From RI-106 sp964496875 (lineage in GTDB: Bacteria; Cyanobacteriota; Vampirovibrionia; Obscuribacterales; Obscuribacteraceae), in NCBI GenBank assembly GCA_964496875.1, contig CAZCBH010000004.1:1-64000 (forward strand): a DNA stretch of 64,000 nucleotides, read 5' to 3'. This document shows, one piece after another, positions 49,747 through 58,652 of this stretch. Each line of letters opens with the position of its first letter. Positions within the stretch are counted from its first letter, which is position 1. A model generated the notes under the pieces. The model worked only from the letters and a program-made list of their open reading frames with translations. It was not told where the DNA came from and did not search any database. The translations under genes were made by a program, and so were the position numbers.

Positions 49747-52074
49747 TTATTGAGAATCGGGAATCGGTGCACCTTCCGGCAGAGTCGGCGAGGTCTTCTG
49801 GTGACGTTCCGCACGACCCGAGGAGTAGTGACGTTCGTCCAGTACGGTAGGTTCGACCTGGAACATGTTCATGTCGCGAGGTCCTTCTACCCGACCGATC
49901 TCTTCCGGCAGTTTGAGCTGTCCAGGAGTACCAGGCAGGATTATTTCCGGTCTGACTGCTATGACAAGCTCGCTCTCGTTTTTGGCGAAAGCTTTCGATC
50001 TGTACATCGCACCGAGTACCGGTACTTCACCGATAATCGGTAATTTAATCAATTCACGACCGTTGTTGGTCGAGACCAATCCACCGATGAACAGCTCCTG
50101 TCCGGGTTTCATTTCGACAATGGTCTGCGCCTTTCTCGTGATGAAGGAGGGGATGATAGTGGCCGAACCAGGTACGTTCAAACCGTTTGCCAGAGAAGGA
50201 ATTCTCTCTTCAGGAGAAACTTCCAGGTTTATCGCTCCATTCTCCATGAGGATAGGAATGAAGTTCAATCTCAGACCGAACGGTTCGAATACGACCGACT
50301 GTTGAGCCTGACCGGCTGCAGCCACGGCTTGCAGGATCGGGATCTCACCACCTGCCAGGAAGGCCGCGCGCTCGCCGGATATACAGACAAGAGAGGGCTC
50401 GGACAGTACTCTAGCTCGGTTCATCGAGATCAGACCCTGAATGGTGGGGTTTATCGAGAAGCGGCTGGAGCTGGTAGAGGGGAAGTTGGTGCTTGCGCTG
50501 AACAAGTTCATCAGACCGCCAGAGGCGAAGCTGACACCACCCGGAGCTCCGAAGAGAACCGAAGCGGGAGCCACGGATGGAGGCTGGTTGAGCAGAACTG
50601 CCTGACCGATACCGCTGATGTTGTTACCCTGGAACTGGTTGGCGGATGCAAACCCGGTCGGGCCGACTGAGAAGCCCTGGTTTACCCTGCCGGCTGGAAC
50701 GGCACCGTTGGCAAGTGGTGTTCCTGCAACTGTTCCTGTTGTGTTGGTGTACTGATTGATACCACCAAATGGAATAGGAATGTTCACTCCGGCGGTCTGG
50801 TTCGTACCACCAACACCGAAGGCGAAGCCCGAGGTGGTGCCGTTGAAGCCTACCGCGGTGGCAAGTTCTCTGGCGGAGTTGGTGTTCATCTCCATGAATG
50901 TGACGTGGAGGATAATCAGAGGTACCTTGCGGATCTTGATCATCGAGGTCACCCGGCCGCCATCACTGGTGATGACCTGACCTTTGGAGATATTATTCTG
51001 GGTGTTGGGGAAGAAAGTGTATCTATCGACTGAAGCGAGCTGGGCCAACTGACCGGAAGCACCACCAGCCTGACCGCCGCCGCCCTGGGCTGAAACTTCG
51101 CCGATTCGGGCATTGATCAGTCGGTTGTTAGCAACCTGGATGTTCATGCCGCGGTCGTCCATGAAGACGTTGGCAGCCATGAAGGCTCTGATAACAGACT
51201 CGGGGTGATCGACATCGCCCATCAAGAGGACTCTGTCGGAGCCGCCGACGGAGAATGCTTTGACGATGATTCTCGGATCGATCTCTCTTAGAGAGGTCTG
51301 GAGTTCGTCGAAGTCTCTGTCTACGAGAATATCTATGGCGGTGGTATTACCGGCATCATCCCAGAGAACCATGGTGGCACTACCGGGCGCCTTGCCCAGC
51401 ATTACCATCTGGTTCTCGGCTACCACGACCGGCTCTGCAATGCCGGGATCCGAGATTGAGGTTCTGACTATTTTGTTTCTCAATTTGAAGGTTCTCGACT
51501 GAGAAACTTTCAAATCGATGACGTTGGTGGTCTTGAACTCTTCCATGTCCACGGTACCGGTCACTACGGGCGGTATCGGCGTGGCGGTGACGTCACTGCC
51601 GGTGGACTGAGCGATAACGTGGTCGGGCGCTAGCTGGGCGAGCAATTGTTTGCCTTGGCTTGCGCTGGTGGCCGACAACTGGGGAGTTACTCCCGGTACT
51701 GGTCCGTTGTAGCTTACAAGAGTCGGTGCGTTATCTTTCGTAGAGGAGGAGTTGATGGAAGGATGAATACTGAGAGCTGCTGCAGGAGCCGGCATGTCTT
51801 TGGCGACTTCGTTGCCGCCGCCAAGAAGAAGCATCACATGATCTTCTTCCAGGGCCGCGCTGTCAGTAGATTGCTTTTTGGAAGCAACGGTTTTATTGAC
51901 CTGGTTCTTCTTGGCTTTTACCGAAGATTTCTTCGGTGAAGCCTTGGAAGATTTCTCGCTCGTGGACAGCTTCTGCCAGATGGCGTCGGCTGCCTGGGCT
52001 GGTTGTACAAGCCAGCCGGCCTGGGTCAATAAAATTGACAGGCTCATTGCTAGGCTTTTCCTTGGCGTATTCAT
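49747..52074 (-). CDS. Secretin-like pilus assembly protein, CpaC/RcpA type (copy 1)
   Basis: A 775-residue outer-membrane channel protein. Order: signal peptide (about 1-28), a Lys/Ser-rich linker, the pilus-assembly N-domain at about 178-255 (DLKVSQSRTFKLRNK, NQMVMLGKAPGSATMVLWDD), a BON-like segment to about 330, a Gly/Asn/Pro-rich insert at about 400-540, and the secretin domain at about 541-710 (RARVLSEPSLVCISGERAAF, FEPFGLRLNFIPI, LPIIGEVPVLGAMYRSKAF, ELVIAVRPEIILPG). Such secretins export pilins or proteins. It lies 61 bases downstream of a close paralogue, with an identical leader of about 20 bases before the ATG. No CpaB, ATPase or pilin gene is adjacent. Confidence 0.88.
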   Translation of the reverse strand: MNTPRKSLAMSLSILLTQAGWLVQPAQAADAIWQKLSTSEKSSKASPKKSSVKAKKNQVNKTVASKKQSTDSAALEEDHVMLLLGGGNEVAKDMPAPAAALSIHPSINSSSTKDNAPTLVSYNGPVPGVTPQLSATSASQGKQLLAQLAPDHVIAQSTGSDVTATPIPPVVTGTVDMEEFKTTNVIDLKVSQSRTFKLRNKIVRTSISDPGIAEPVVVAENQMVMLGKAPGSATMVLWDDAGNTTAIDILVDRDFDELQTSLREIDPRIIVKAFSVGGSDRVLLMGDVDHPESVIRAFMAANVFMDDRGMNIQVANNRLINARIGEVSAQGGGGQAGGASGQLAQLASVDRYTFFPNTQNNISKGQVITSDGGRVTSMIKIRKVPLIILHVTFMEMNTNSARELATAVGFNGTTSGFAFGVGGTNQTAGVNIPIPFGGINQYTNTTGTVAGTPLANGAVPAGRVNQGFSVGPTGFASANQFQGNNISGIGQAVLLNQPPSVAPASVLFGAPGGVSFASGGLMNLFSASTNFPSTSSSRFSINPTIQGLISMNRARVLSEPSLVCISGERAAFLAGGEIPILQAVAAAGQAQQSVVFEPFGLRLNFIPILMENGAINLEVSPEERIPSLANGLNVPGSATIIPSFITRKAQTIVEMKPGQELFIGGLVSTNNGRELIKLPIIGEVPVLGAMYRSKAFAKNESELVIAVRPEIILPGTPGQLKLPEEIGRVEGPRDMNMFQVEPTVLDERHYSSGRAERHQKTSPTLPEGAPIPDSQ

Positions 52075-52135
52075 TCCACTCTCCCTCTAAGTTATATAAC
52101 GCTCTTCCACGTATTCAAGGATGAATCTAAATCTA

Positions 52136-54526
52136 TTATCTGAAGTCAGGTATCGGAGCACCTTCAGGCAACGTAGGCGATGTCTTCTGGTGACGTTCCG
52201 CACGACCGCTGGTGTAATGGCGCTCGTCCACCACCGTCGGCTCTACTGCAAACATGTTCATGTCGCGAGGACCTTCTACCCTTCCGATCTCCTCAGGCAG
52301 CTTGAGCTGTCCGGGGGTACCAGGCAGGATAACTTCCGGTCTGATGGCGATGACCAGTTCGCTCTCGTTCTTGTTGAAAGACTTGGAGCGATACAGGGCG
52401 CCTATAACCGGAATCTCTCCGAAGATAGGATATTTATTCAATTCGCGACCGTTGTTGGTGGTGACCATGCCGGAGATAAAGAGCTCCTGACCGGGCTTCA
52501 TCTCTACGATAGTCTGTACCTTACGGGTTGTGAATCCGGGGATGTTGGTGTTACTTCCCGGGAAGTTGAAGGCGAAGGCATTCGAAATGACCCGCTCTTC
52601 CGGCGACACTTCCAGGTTGATCGAGCCGTTTTCCATCAGCACAGGGATCATATTGATTCTCATACCGAAAGGCTCGAAGGTGACCGAGAACTGGTTCTGA
52701 CCTGCCGTGGCGATTGCCTGGAGGATGGGGATTTCTCCACCGGCCAGGAAGGAAGCGCGCTCACCGGAGATACATACAAGGGTTGGCTCGGAGAGAACCC
52801 TTGCTCGGTTGTGGGCGATGATACCCTGAACCGAAGGGTTGACCGAGAACTTGTAGGGACTACCGGTGGCGAAGTTGGACACTGCGGTCAACAGGTTGCC
52901 GAGACCGGCTGTCTGGAAGGCCGCACCACCCGGAGCACCGAAGAGAATCTGCGAAGGCAGAATCGGAGCGGCTTGGGGGAAGATTGGCAGACCGATACCC
53001 AATACCTGGGTAGCCTGGGATGGGTTGACGAAAGAGACCGAAGCATTCGAGTAGTTAGTCTCGATACCCTGTACGTTCGCGTTCACCGGAAATCCCTGGG
53101 GTGAGTTCGAGAATCCGGGCAATCTCTGGTTCGCACCAGGGATGCTGACCAGGTAGTTACCGCTCGCTGCAACGTTTGCGGTACTACCACCGATACCGAA
53201 GCCGAAGCCGGGACCGGAGAAGTTGAAACCGAGCGAGACACCGAGCTGGCGGGCAGCCAGGGTGTTCATCTCCATGAAGGTCACATGCAGCGCGATCAGG
53301 GGTACTTTACGTACTTTGATCAAGCTGGTGACCCGTCCACCGTCACTGACGATTCCCTGAGCCAGCGAAACGTTGTTGTTCAGGTTGGGGAAGAAGGTAT
53401 ATCTGTCGACGGAGGATAACTGAGCAAGCTGACCGGTTTGACCACCGGCGGCACCGCCGCCACCCTGGGCGCCCATCTCACCGATTCTGGCGTTGATGAG
53501 GCGGTTGTTGGCTACCTGGATGCTCATACCGCGGTCGTCCATATAGACGTTAGCTGCCGCGAATGCTCGCACTACCGACTCGGGGTGGTCCACATCTCCG
53601 TAGAGGATGACTCGGTCAGAACCGCCTACAGAGTAGGTTTTGACGATGATTCTGGGGTCAATCTCTCTGAGAGTGGCTTGAAGCTGGTTGTAGTCTCTCG
53701 ATACTTTGACGTCGATGGCGGTATTGTTGCCGGCGTCGTCCCATATTACGAGAGTGGCTTTACCCGGGGATTTACCCAACAGGACGAGTTGGTTCTCGGA
53801 TACGACAACCGGCTCTACAATTCCGGGATCACTGATAGAGGTTCTGACGACTTTGTTTCTCAGTTTGAAGGTTCTGGAACGTGAAACCTTCACATCGATA
53901 ACGTTGGTCGGTTTGTACTCTTCCAGGTCGACCGTGCCTGTCACTACAGGAGGAATCGGGCTGGCGGTGATTTCGCTGCTGGAGGACTGGGCAATTAGAT
54001 TGTCCGCAGCCAGTTGAGCGATAAAGTCTTCGCTCCGGACCGATTGAGCTTCGTGAGCGGATTGAGCTTTGGATTTGATCTCTTCATCTATAGGAATTTC
54101 GCTGGTAGCTTCAGCCGAGGGAGAAGATATAGCTGGATTGATAGCTACCGGGGCGGCATCCATGCTGGCCGGAAGGCTCGGATGAATAGAGAGTGCAGCG
54201 GCTGGTGCAGGTCCTGCGCCCAGAGCTCCGACGTCCTTGCGACCTGGCAGGAACAACATCGAATGACTCTCATCTATAGATAAATCGTTTGAAGCGATCT
54301 TGATCGCTTTTTGCGGGGCTGCGGCACCGGCAGTTTGCTTGGTGGCAACCTTCTTAGAAGATACGGCCTTCTTAGTGGCTACCTTCTTAATAGATTTACC
54401 GCCGGCGGTGTCTGACAGTTTTTGCCAGATTGCACCATCTGCCGGTGTAGCGCTTGCCGATTGCCAACCAGCCTGTGATAGCGCGATCAATGCGCTAAGA
54501 GCTAAGCTCGTATTTGGCTTGTTCAT
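52136..54526 (-). CDS. Secretin-like pilus assembly protein, CpaC/RcpA type (copy 2)
   Basis: A 796-residue paralogue of the downstream secretin with the same plan: signal peptide (about 1-27), Lys/Ala-rich linker, N-domain at about 205-285 (DVKVSRSRTFKLRNK, NQLVLLGKSPGKATLVIWDD), a Gly/Asn-rich insert, secretin domain at about 560-730, and the same C-terminal text SGRAERHQKTSPTLPEGAPI. The two differ most in the linker and the insert, so their partners may differ. GGGAGAG precedes the ATG. Upstream is a 1.1-kb non-coding region with hairpins in its leader. Together they could form hetero-oligomers or be expressed alternately; that is speculation. Confidence 0.88.
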   Translation of the reverse strand: MNKPNTSLALSALIALSQAGWQSASATPADGAIWQKLSDTAGGKSIKKVATKKAVSSKKVATKQTAGAAAPQKAIKIASNDLSIDESHSMLFLPGRKDVGALGAGPAPAAALSIHPSLPASMDAAPVAINPAISSPSAEATSEIPIDEEIKSKAQSAHEAQSVRSEDFIAQLAADNLIAQSSSSEITASPIPPVVTGTVDLEEYKPTNVIDVKVSRSRTFKLRNKVVRTSISDPGIVEPVVVSENQLVLLGKSPGKATLVIWDDAGNNTAIDVKVSRDYNQLQATLREIDPRIIVKTYSVGGSDRVILYGDVDHPESVVRAFAAANVYMDDRGMSIQVANNRLINARIGEMGAQGGGGAAGGQTGQLAQLSSVDRYTFFPNLNNNVSLAQGIVSDGGRVTSLIKVRKVPLIALHVTFMEMNTLAARQLGVSLGFNFSGPGFGFGIGGSTANVAASGNYLVSIPGANQRLPGFSNSPQGFPVNANVQGIETNYSNASVSFVNPSQATQVLGIGLPIFPQAAPILPSQILFGAPGGAAFQTAGLGNLLTAVSNFATGSPYKFSVNPSVQGIIAHNRARVLSEPTLVCISGERASFLAGGEIPILQAIATAGQNQFSVTFEPFGMRINMIPVLMENGSINLEVSPEERVISNAFAFNFPGSNTNIPGFTTRKVQTIVEMKPGQELFISGMVTTNNGRELNKYPIFGEIPVIGALYRSKSFNKNESELVIAIRPEVILPGTPGQLKLPEEIGRVEGPRDMNMFAVEPTVVDERHYTSGRAERHQKTSPTLPEGAPIPDFR

Positions 54527-54679
54527 TCCACTCTCCCTCTATCTAGCTTCCTGTAGATTTTGATAACTGCGACTCATTTTAGTTTGCGGAAGCGAGTTTA
54601 GTAAGTGTCGGTATGGACCCGACCAGGTCAGCAGTTTAGCATGAGTATCCTGACTGTGCACCTACCTTTTCTTATACCG

Positions 54680-54735
54680 TTCAAAGGTTTGAAACTAAAG
54701 GGGGGCGAATCCCCGAAACGACCCACCTGTGTGGG
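54680..54735 (-). other. Three consecutive hairpins in the secretin leader
   Basis: Within 56 bases lie TTCAAA/TTTGAA (54680-54693, 2-base centre), GGGG/CCCC (54702-54714) and CCCAC/GTGGG (54722-54735, CTGT between). They sit about 155-210 bases before the secretin copy 2 start, in its likely 5' leader. They may be a structured regulatory RNA; no known riboswitch consensus fits. Confidence 0.35.
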
Positions 54736-55040
54736 CTCATGTACTGTAGCGGATTGTTGCGGCATTTTGCGAAGGCTTTGTTGACAACCGGATATGGTGC
54801 CATGTGGTGGCGGTGTTCGAGGCATGTCAAGGTGGCATCGGCAATGATACCGTCATCAGTGGTATCGCCGCTACAGCCTGCTTTTGTATGTTGGTTGGAT
54901 AGCCGAAATATCCTTCATCATTCGCTATCGGTCATATAATTGGGTTTTAGCCTATATCGGACGCAAGCGGACGAAGGGATGTCAGCAGGTTTTCTCGAGC
55001 TTCGCTCAGATCGCTCAGGCAATTTCTTGCCATGCCGTTA

Positions 55041-55078
55041 AAACCGGCTATATATCCAGGTTTTGTGCCTGCCGGTTT
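55041..55078 (+). other. Nested hairpin
   Basis: AAACCGGC (55041-55048) pairs with GCCGGTTT (55071-55078), and inside it CAGG (55057-55060) pairs with CCTG (55068-55071, sharing one base). There is no T-run, so it is not a clear terminator. Confidence 0.35.
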
Positions 55079-55169
55079 GGTTGTGATGAGGACGATGCCA
55101 CTCTTTTGTAAAATTCAGGTTGGTGCTTCGTTGCTTGCGTTGTTCGAATAAGAAATGAATAAATTCTAG

Positions 55170-55209
55170 TTAAGGAGATGCTTCGGTTCGGGAAGTCAGA
55201 TCTCCTTAA
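55170..55209 (+). other. 10-bp inverted repeat enclosing a second stem
   Basis: TTAAGGAGAT (55170-55179) pairs perfectly with ATCTCCTTAA (55200-55209). The 20-base loop holds CTTC/GAAG. The left arm contains a Shine-Dalgarno-like AAGGAG, which the hairpin would hide, but no credible coding frame starts right after it. A structured RNA or a DNA operator are both possible. Confidence 0.4.
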
Positions 55210-55618
55210 ACGAGGCGGGAAGCATATTTGATGGCGCATCGATGAATATTCGATCGTGTTAGCTGGTGGCAGTTTTTTTGTCTCACGTTTTTATTTCTAA
55301 GAGTTTGATCCTTCTCTTGCAATAGAGATGGAGTCTGGATAAAAGTCCCCCTGGCATCCTTGTTTATCGGTTCTTTATAAGCCCCGAGAGAAGTCGAAGA
55401 AGAGAAGGCTTCCTCAACTATATATAGGAAGCGAGAGGGCTCTTGCTGCCATGGCATGACTATCATGAGAAAGACCACAGGTATAAGAATCAAGATAAGT
55501 ATTGTTATTCACCTCTTTTAAGTTATATACTCTGCCCTGAAATCTTCAGCGGGTTTTACTGTTTAGGATTTCTTGCTTGAATAAGGTAGCTATATTGGGA
55601 AGGTGAGAGAGAAAAGCC

Positions 55619-56347
55619 GTGACAGAGACAAACAGTGACCAGGAAAAGGTACTAGTCGTTGATGATGAAGCTTCTATTAGAAGAATCCTCGAGACCAGAC
55701 TGAAGCTGGCTGGGTACAACGTAGTGACTGCCGCCGACGGGCAAGAGGCGCTGGATCAATTTAATGGATTTCAACCCGATCTGGTGATTCTCGATGTGAT
55801 GCTTCCCAAGATGGACGGTTACGAAGTCTGTCGCGAGATTCGCAAGACCTCCGATACGCCTATCATCATGCTCACCGCCGTGGCTGATGTCTCTAACAGG
55901 ATTCAGGGTCTTGAGATTGGTGCCGATGACTATGTGGTCAAACCTTTCAGCCCCAGCGAATTGGAAGCCCGGATCAAGGCTGTTTTGAGACGTACTGTAG
56001 AGAGGCAGCAAGAGACCGGTCAAAGCAAGAGTTCGAATGTTATTACTATAGGCAGCTTGAAAATCGATCTCAACAAAAGACAGGTGACCCGCAAGAACGA
56101 AAGAATCAGATTGACTGGTATGGAATTCAGTCTTCTGGAGCTGTTGGTGACTAATTCCGGTCGACCTTTTTCTCGGGGCGAGATTCTCCAACAAGTCTGG
56201 GCTTATCCTCCTGACCACAGAATCGATACCCGGGTAGTCGACGTACATATAAGTAGATTGCGTTCCAAACTGGAAGAAGATTCTTCCAATCCGGATCTGA
56301 TTCTTACCGCAAGAGGAATCGGTTATATGTTCCAGAAGATAAATTAG
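55619..56347 (+). CDS. RpaB-like OmpR-family response regulator
   Basis: The 242-residue protein has a receiver domain (Asp15/Asp16, phospho-acceptor Asp59 in VILDVMLPKMDGYEVC, Lys in VVKPFSP) and a winged helix. Its text tracks cyanobacterial RpaB closely: DDEASIRRILETRL, GADDYVVKPFSPSELEARI, RIRLTGMEFSLLELLV, RVVDVHISRLRSKLEED and LILTARGIGYMFQ. In cyanobacteria RpaB binds HLR1 sites and controls light-stress and photosystem genes with the NblS kinase. Here no photosynthesis genes are seen, so the regulon must differ. No kinase is adjacent. Start is a GTG. Confidence 0.9.
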   Translation: MTETNSDQEKVLVVDDEASIRRILETRLKLAGYNVVTAADGQEALDQFNGFQPDLVILDVMLPKMDGYEVCREIRKTSDTPIIMLTAVADVSNRIQGLEIGADDYVVKPFSPSELEARIKAVLRRTVERQQETGQSKSSNVITIGSLKIDLNKRQVTRKNERIRLTGMEFSLLELLVTNSGRPFSRGEILQQVWAYPPDHRIDTRVVDVHISRLRSKLEEDSSNPDLILTARGIGYMFQKIN

Positions 56348-56371
56348 GCGCTCAGTCTTTTGAATCTAACT

Positions 56372-56405
56372 AAGAAAACGACCTCCTTTAGGAGGTCGTT
56401 TTCTT
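56372..56405. terminator. Bidirectional terminator between rpaB-like gene and ahcY
   Basis: AAGAAAACGACCTCC (56372-56386) pairs perfectly over 15 bp with GGAGGTCGTTTTCTT (56391-56405), loop of 4. T-rich runs follow on both strands, serving both convergent genes. Confidence 0.92.
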
Positions 56406-56440
56406 TTCTTGGGTTCATTTCCCCGGGGAGCCGGAATCTA

Positions 56441-57715
56441 TTAGGTGCCGACTGTCCAGGAGCTCAGATACTTGACCATCTCGTCGGTCAAGGTGTCGAT
56501 TTCGACTCCGAGCGACTTGAGTTTCAGGGCGGCTATCTCCTGGTCGACCGAAGCGGGCAGGGTATGCAGTCCTGCTTTCAATTCGGCTTTGTTTTTGACC
56601 AGATACTCGAGGGCGAGCGCCTGATTGGCGAAGCTCATATCCATCACGCTTGCCGGATGTCCCTCAGCGCAAGAGAGATTGACCAACCTGCCTTCGGCAA
56701 GAACATAGATCTTGTTGCCGTTTTTGAGGGTGTACTCTTCCATATATTCTCTGACCTGGGTTTTCTGTTTGGCTATTTTGCCAAGACCCTGCAGGTTGAG
56801 CTCGATGTCGAAGTGTCCGGAGTTGCAAACGATGGCACCGTCCTTCATAACTTCGAAGTGCTTGGTGTCGATTACATGGCAGTTCCCGGTTACGGTGATG
56901 AAGACATCGCCCAGTTTGGCTGCTTCGGTCATCGGCATGACTCGGAATCCGTCCATTACTGCTTCGACCGCTTTAATCGGATCGACTTCGGTTACTATGA
57001 CGGATGCACCCAGACCCTTGGCCCGCATTGCTGTGCCTTTACCACACCAGCCATAGCCGACCACGACTACCGTTCTTCCGGCAAGCAATCTGTTGGTGGC
57101 ACGGATGATACCGTCCAGGGTGGATTGACCTGTTCCATAACGGTTGTCGAAGAGATGCTTTGTCTGGGCATCGTTGACCGAGATGGAAGGGAAGGGCAGG
57201 GCGCCGTCTTTCTCCATCGCTCTCAGGCGGGTAATGCCGGTGGTGGTCTCTTCGGTGGTTCCAATAACGTCTTTGACTTGATCTTTTCGCTCTTGTACCA
57301 GGGTGACCACCAGGTCGGAGCCGTCGTCGATGATCAACTCGGGTTTGTGATCGAGGGCTATTTGAATATGTTTGTGATAGGTGGGGATATCCTCGCCTTT
57401 GATGGCGTAGGTCTTGATTCCGTATTCTTCGACCAGGGCGGCGGCGACGTCATCCTGAGTGGAGAGCGGATTAGATGCGATCAGGACGCAATCGGCTCCG
57501 CCGGCTGCCAGGGTTCTAGCCAGGTTGGCTGTCTCGGTGGTGACATGGGCACATACAGAAACGCGGCGGCCTTTGAGGGGCTTCTCTTTTTCGAAGCGCG
57601 CTCTGATTAATTTGAGAACAGGCATGTCTTTTTCAGCCCATTCAATTCTATGCTTACCAGCGTCCTTCAGTTTTGGGTCCTTGATTTCGCAGGACGAAAC
57701 GGTCTTGTTGCTCAC
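56441..57715 (-). CDS. ahcY: Adenosylhomocysteinase
   Basis: AhcY splits S-adenosylhomocysteine into adenosine and homocysteine, relieving inhibition of methyltransferases. The 424-residue protein has HRIEWAEKDMPVL, SNPLSTQDDVAAALVE, GTTEETTTGITRLR, the NAD motif VVVVGYGWCGKGTAMRAKGLG, and the C-terminal Lys-Tyr-Leu ... Trp-Thr-Val-Gly-Thr. Length is the shorter, bacterial/cyanobacterial form without the 40-residue insert. The start is a GTG with GAGG 7 bases upstream. I looked for a SAH riboswitch in the leader and found no match. Confidence 0.96.
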   Translation of the reverse strand: MSNKTVSSCEIKDPKLKDAGKHRIEWAEKDMPVLKLIRARFEKEKPLKGRRVSVCAHVTTETANLARTLAAGGADCVLIASNPLSTQDDVAAALVEEYGIKTYAIKGEDIPTYHKHIQIALDHKPELIIDDGSDLVVTLVQERKDQVKDVIGTTEETTTGITRLRAMEKDGALPFPSISVNDAQTKHLFDNRYGTGQSTLDGIIRATNRLLAGRTVVVVGYGWCGKGTAMRAKGLGASVIVTEVDPIKAVEAVMDGFRVMPMTEAAKLGDVFITVTGNCHVIDTKHFEVMKDGAIVCNSGHFDIELNLQGLGKIAKQKTQVREYMEEYTLKNGNKIYVLAEGRLVNLSCAEGHPASVMDMSFANQALALEYLVKNKAELKAGLHTLPASVDQEIAALKLKSLGVEIDTLTDEMVKYLSSWTVGT

Positions 57716-57778
57716 TGTGCATCCTCGCTATACCCAGCTCTTGTGGCGAGCCGGTCTAAGTAGTGGCCTTTTGAGGGG

Positions 57779-57806
57779 ATCATATTAACACTATAAATAT
57801 GTCCAA
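57779..57806 (-). promoter_or_regulatory. Possible promoter of ahcY
   Basis: On minus, TTGGAC (57806-57801), a 16-bp spacer and TATGAT (57784-57779, 5 of 6). The leader would be about 57 bases. The -35 is weak. Confidence 0.4.
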
Positions 57807-57936
57807 CCTTCGGATGAGAATCTTGTTTTCATAGTTGATGTAGTATTTTGAAATAGATTAAGATGTCAAGGAAGGCTTTTTTATAAATTGCAGGCTTGTG
57901 GGAGAAGGTAGTTCGTGATTTCAGGGGCGGGAGAAG

Positions 57937-58650
57937 TTGGCGTTAAGCAGTAGAGCAGGCATTTTCCTTCTCCTTTATCTTTGCCTGGTTCAGCCCTTGG
58001 CCGTAGCTCCTGGATATGGCGAGGCTCTATCCGGTCATGTGCAGAAGAAGGGCGATAGTGGCAACTCCGCCTACCCGGAAGCATTGGATGTAGAGGATAT
58101 GGATCCTGGAGAAGCCAGGGACAGGGCCCCTTCGCCGCCGGTCTCGGCAGCACCGCCTGTCTATCGCACACAAGGCGCTGCTCCTGTATCCAATCAGCCG
58201 TCATATCGACCCGGAATGGAGCCGGTTTCGAGGGCTTCTTCAAATTTGCCTGCCAATTCTTTTCCGACCACGTTTCTGGGGCGATGGCACTGTGTGACCG
58301 AGGTGGTTGATTCTTATGTCCGTGACGTCGGAGTCGGCACCAAAATGGTCAGCGAGGTGAAGTTCTCACGCAAGCCGGACGGAAGAGTGGTGGCAGACTG
58401 GTTGCAACCCGGTTGGACCGAGTCTCAGGCTTTTGCGGTGGCCTGGAGCGATCAGGAAGCTCGAGTCGATCGAACCTGCTATTACTTTGGCGATGGAATG
58501 CAGGGCGCCTGGGCGTCCCGGTCTCGTGATCACTTTATTATGCAGGAGCCGGCCAAGATGCTCTGCAAGAGCTATATAGATCAGTATATAGACGGACGAT
58601 ACCTCGGGCGGTATCGTACCGTATCTGTCCTCACTCGTATTATCAACTGA
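57937..58650 (+). CDS. Secreted protein of unknown function
   Basis: A 237-residue protein with a signal peptide (hydrophobic core about 9-24, FLLLYLCLVQPLAVAPG). A Pro/Ser/Ala-rich disordered stretch runs to about residue 110. A compact C-terminal domain begins at FLGRWHCVTEVVDSYV and has three Cys, several Trp and a beta-rich pattern (RKPDGRVVADWLQPGW, RVDRTCYYFGDGMQGAW). It may be a small beta-barrel or lipocalin-like fold; I do not recognise it. The start is a TTG with GGGAG 3 bases upstream. It converges on eno with a 2-base gap. Confidence 0.6.
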   Translation: MALSSRAGIFLLLYLCLVQPLAVAPGYGEALSGHVQKKGDSGNSAYPEALDVEDMDPGEARDRAPSPPVSAAPPVYRTQGAAPVSNQPSYRPGMEPVSRASSNLPANSFPTTFLGRWHCVTEVVDSYVRDVGVGTKMVSEVKFSRKPDGRVVADWLQPGWTESQAFAVAWSDQEARVDRTCYYFGDGMQGAWASRSRDHFIMQEPAKMLCKSYIDQYIDGRYLGRYRTVSVLTRIIN

Positions 58651-58652
58651 CC

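Larger units (their letters stand above)
54527..55618. other. 1.1-kb region without a credible gene
   Basis: All frames here are short and lack ribosome sites, codon bias or family resemblance. The region separates the secretin pair (minus) from the RpaB-like gene (plus), so it must hold both promoters; none matches consensus well. It contains three clusters of inverted repeats, listed separately. Its length is unusual for this compact window, and an RNA gene or a lost gene are both possible. Confidence 0.45.

Noticed and set aside
54779..54793. 15-base string TGTTGACAACCGGAT shared with 60560-60574
   Set aside because: One such match is expected by chance among all pairs in 64 kb, and the flanks do not align.
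57716..57780. SAH riboswitch ahead of ahcY
   Set aside because: The leader is short and lacks the conserved core; only a minor GCTC/GAGC hairpin is visible.
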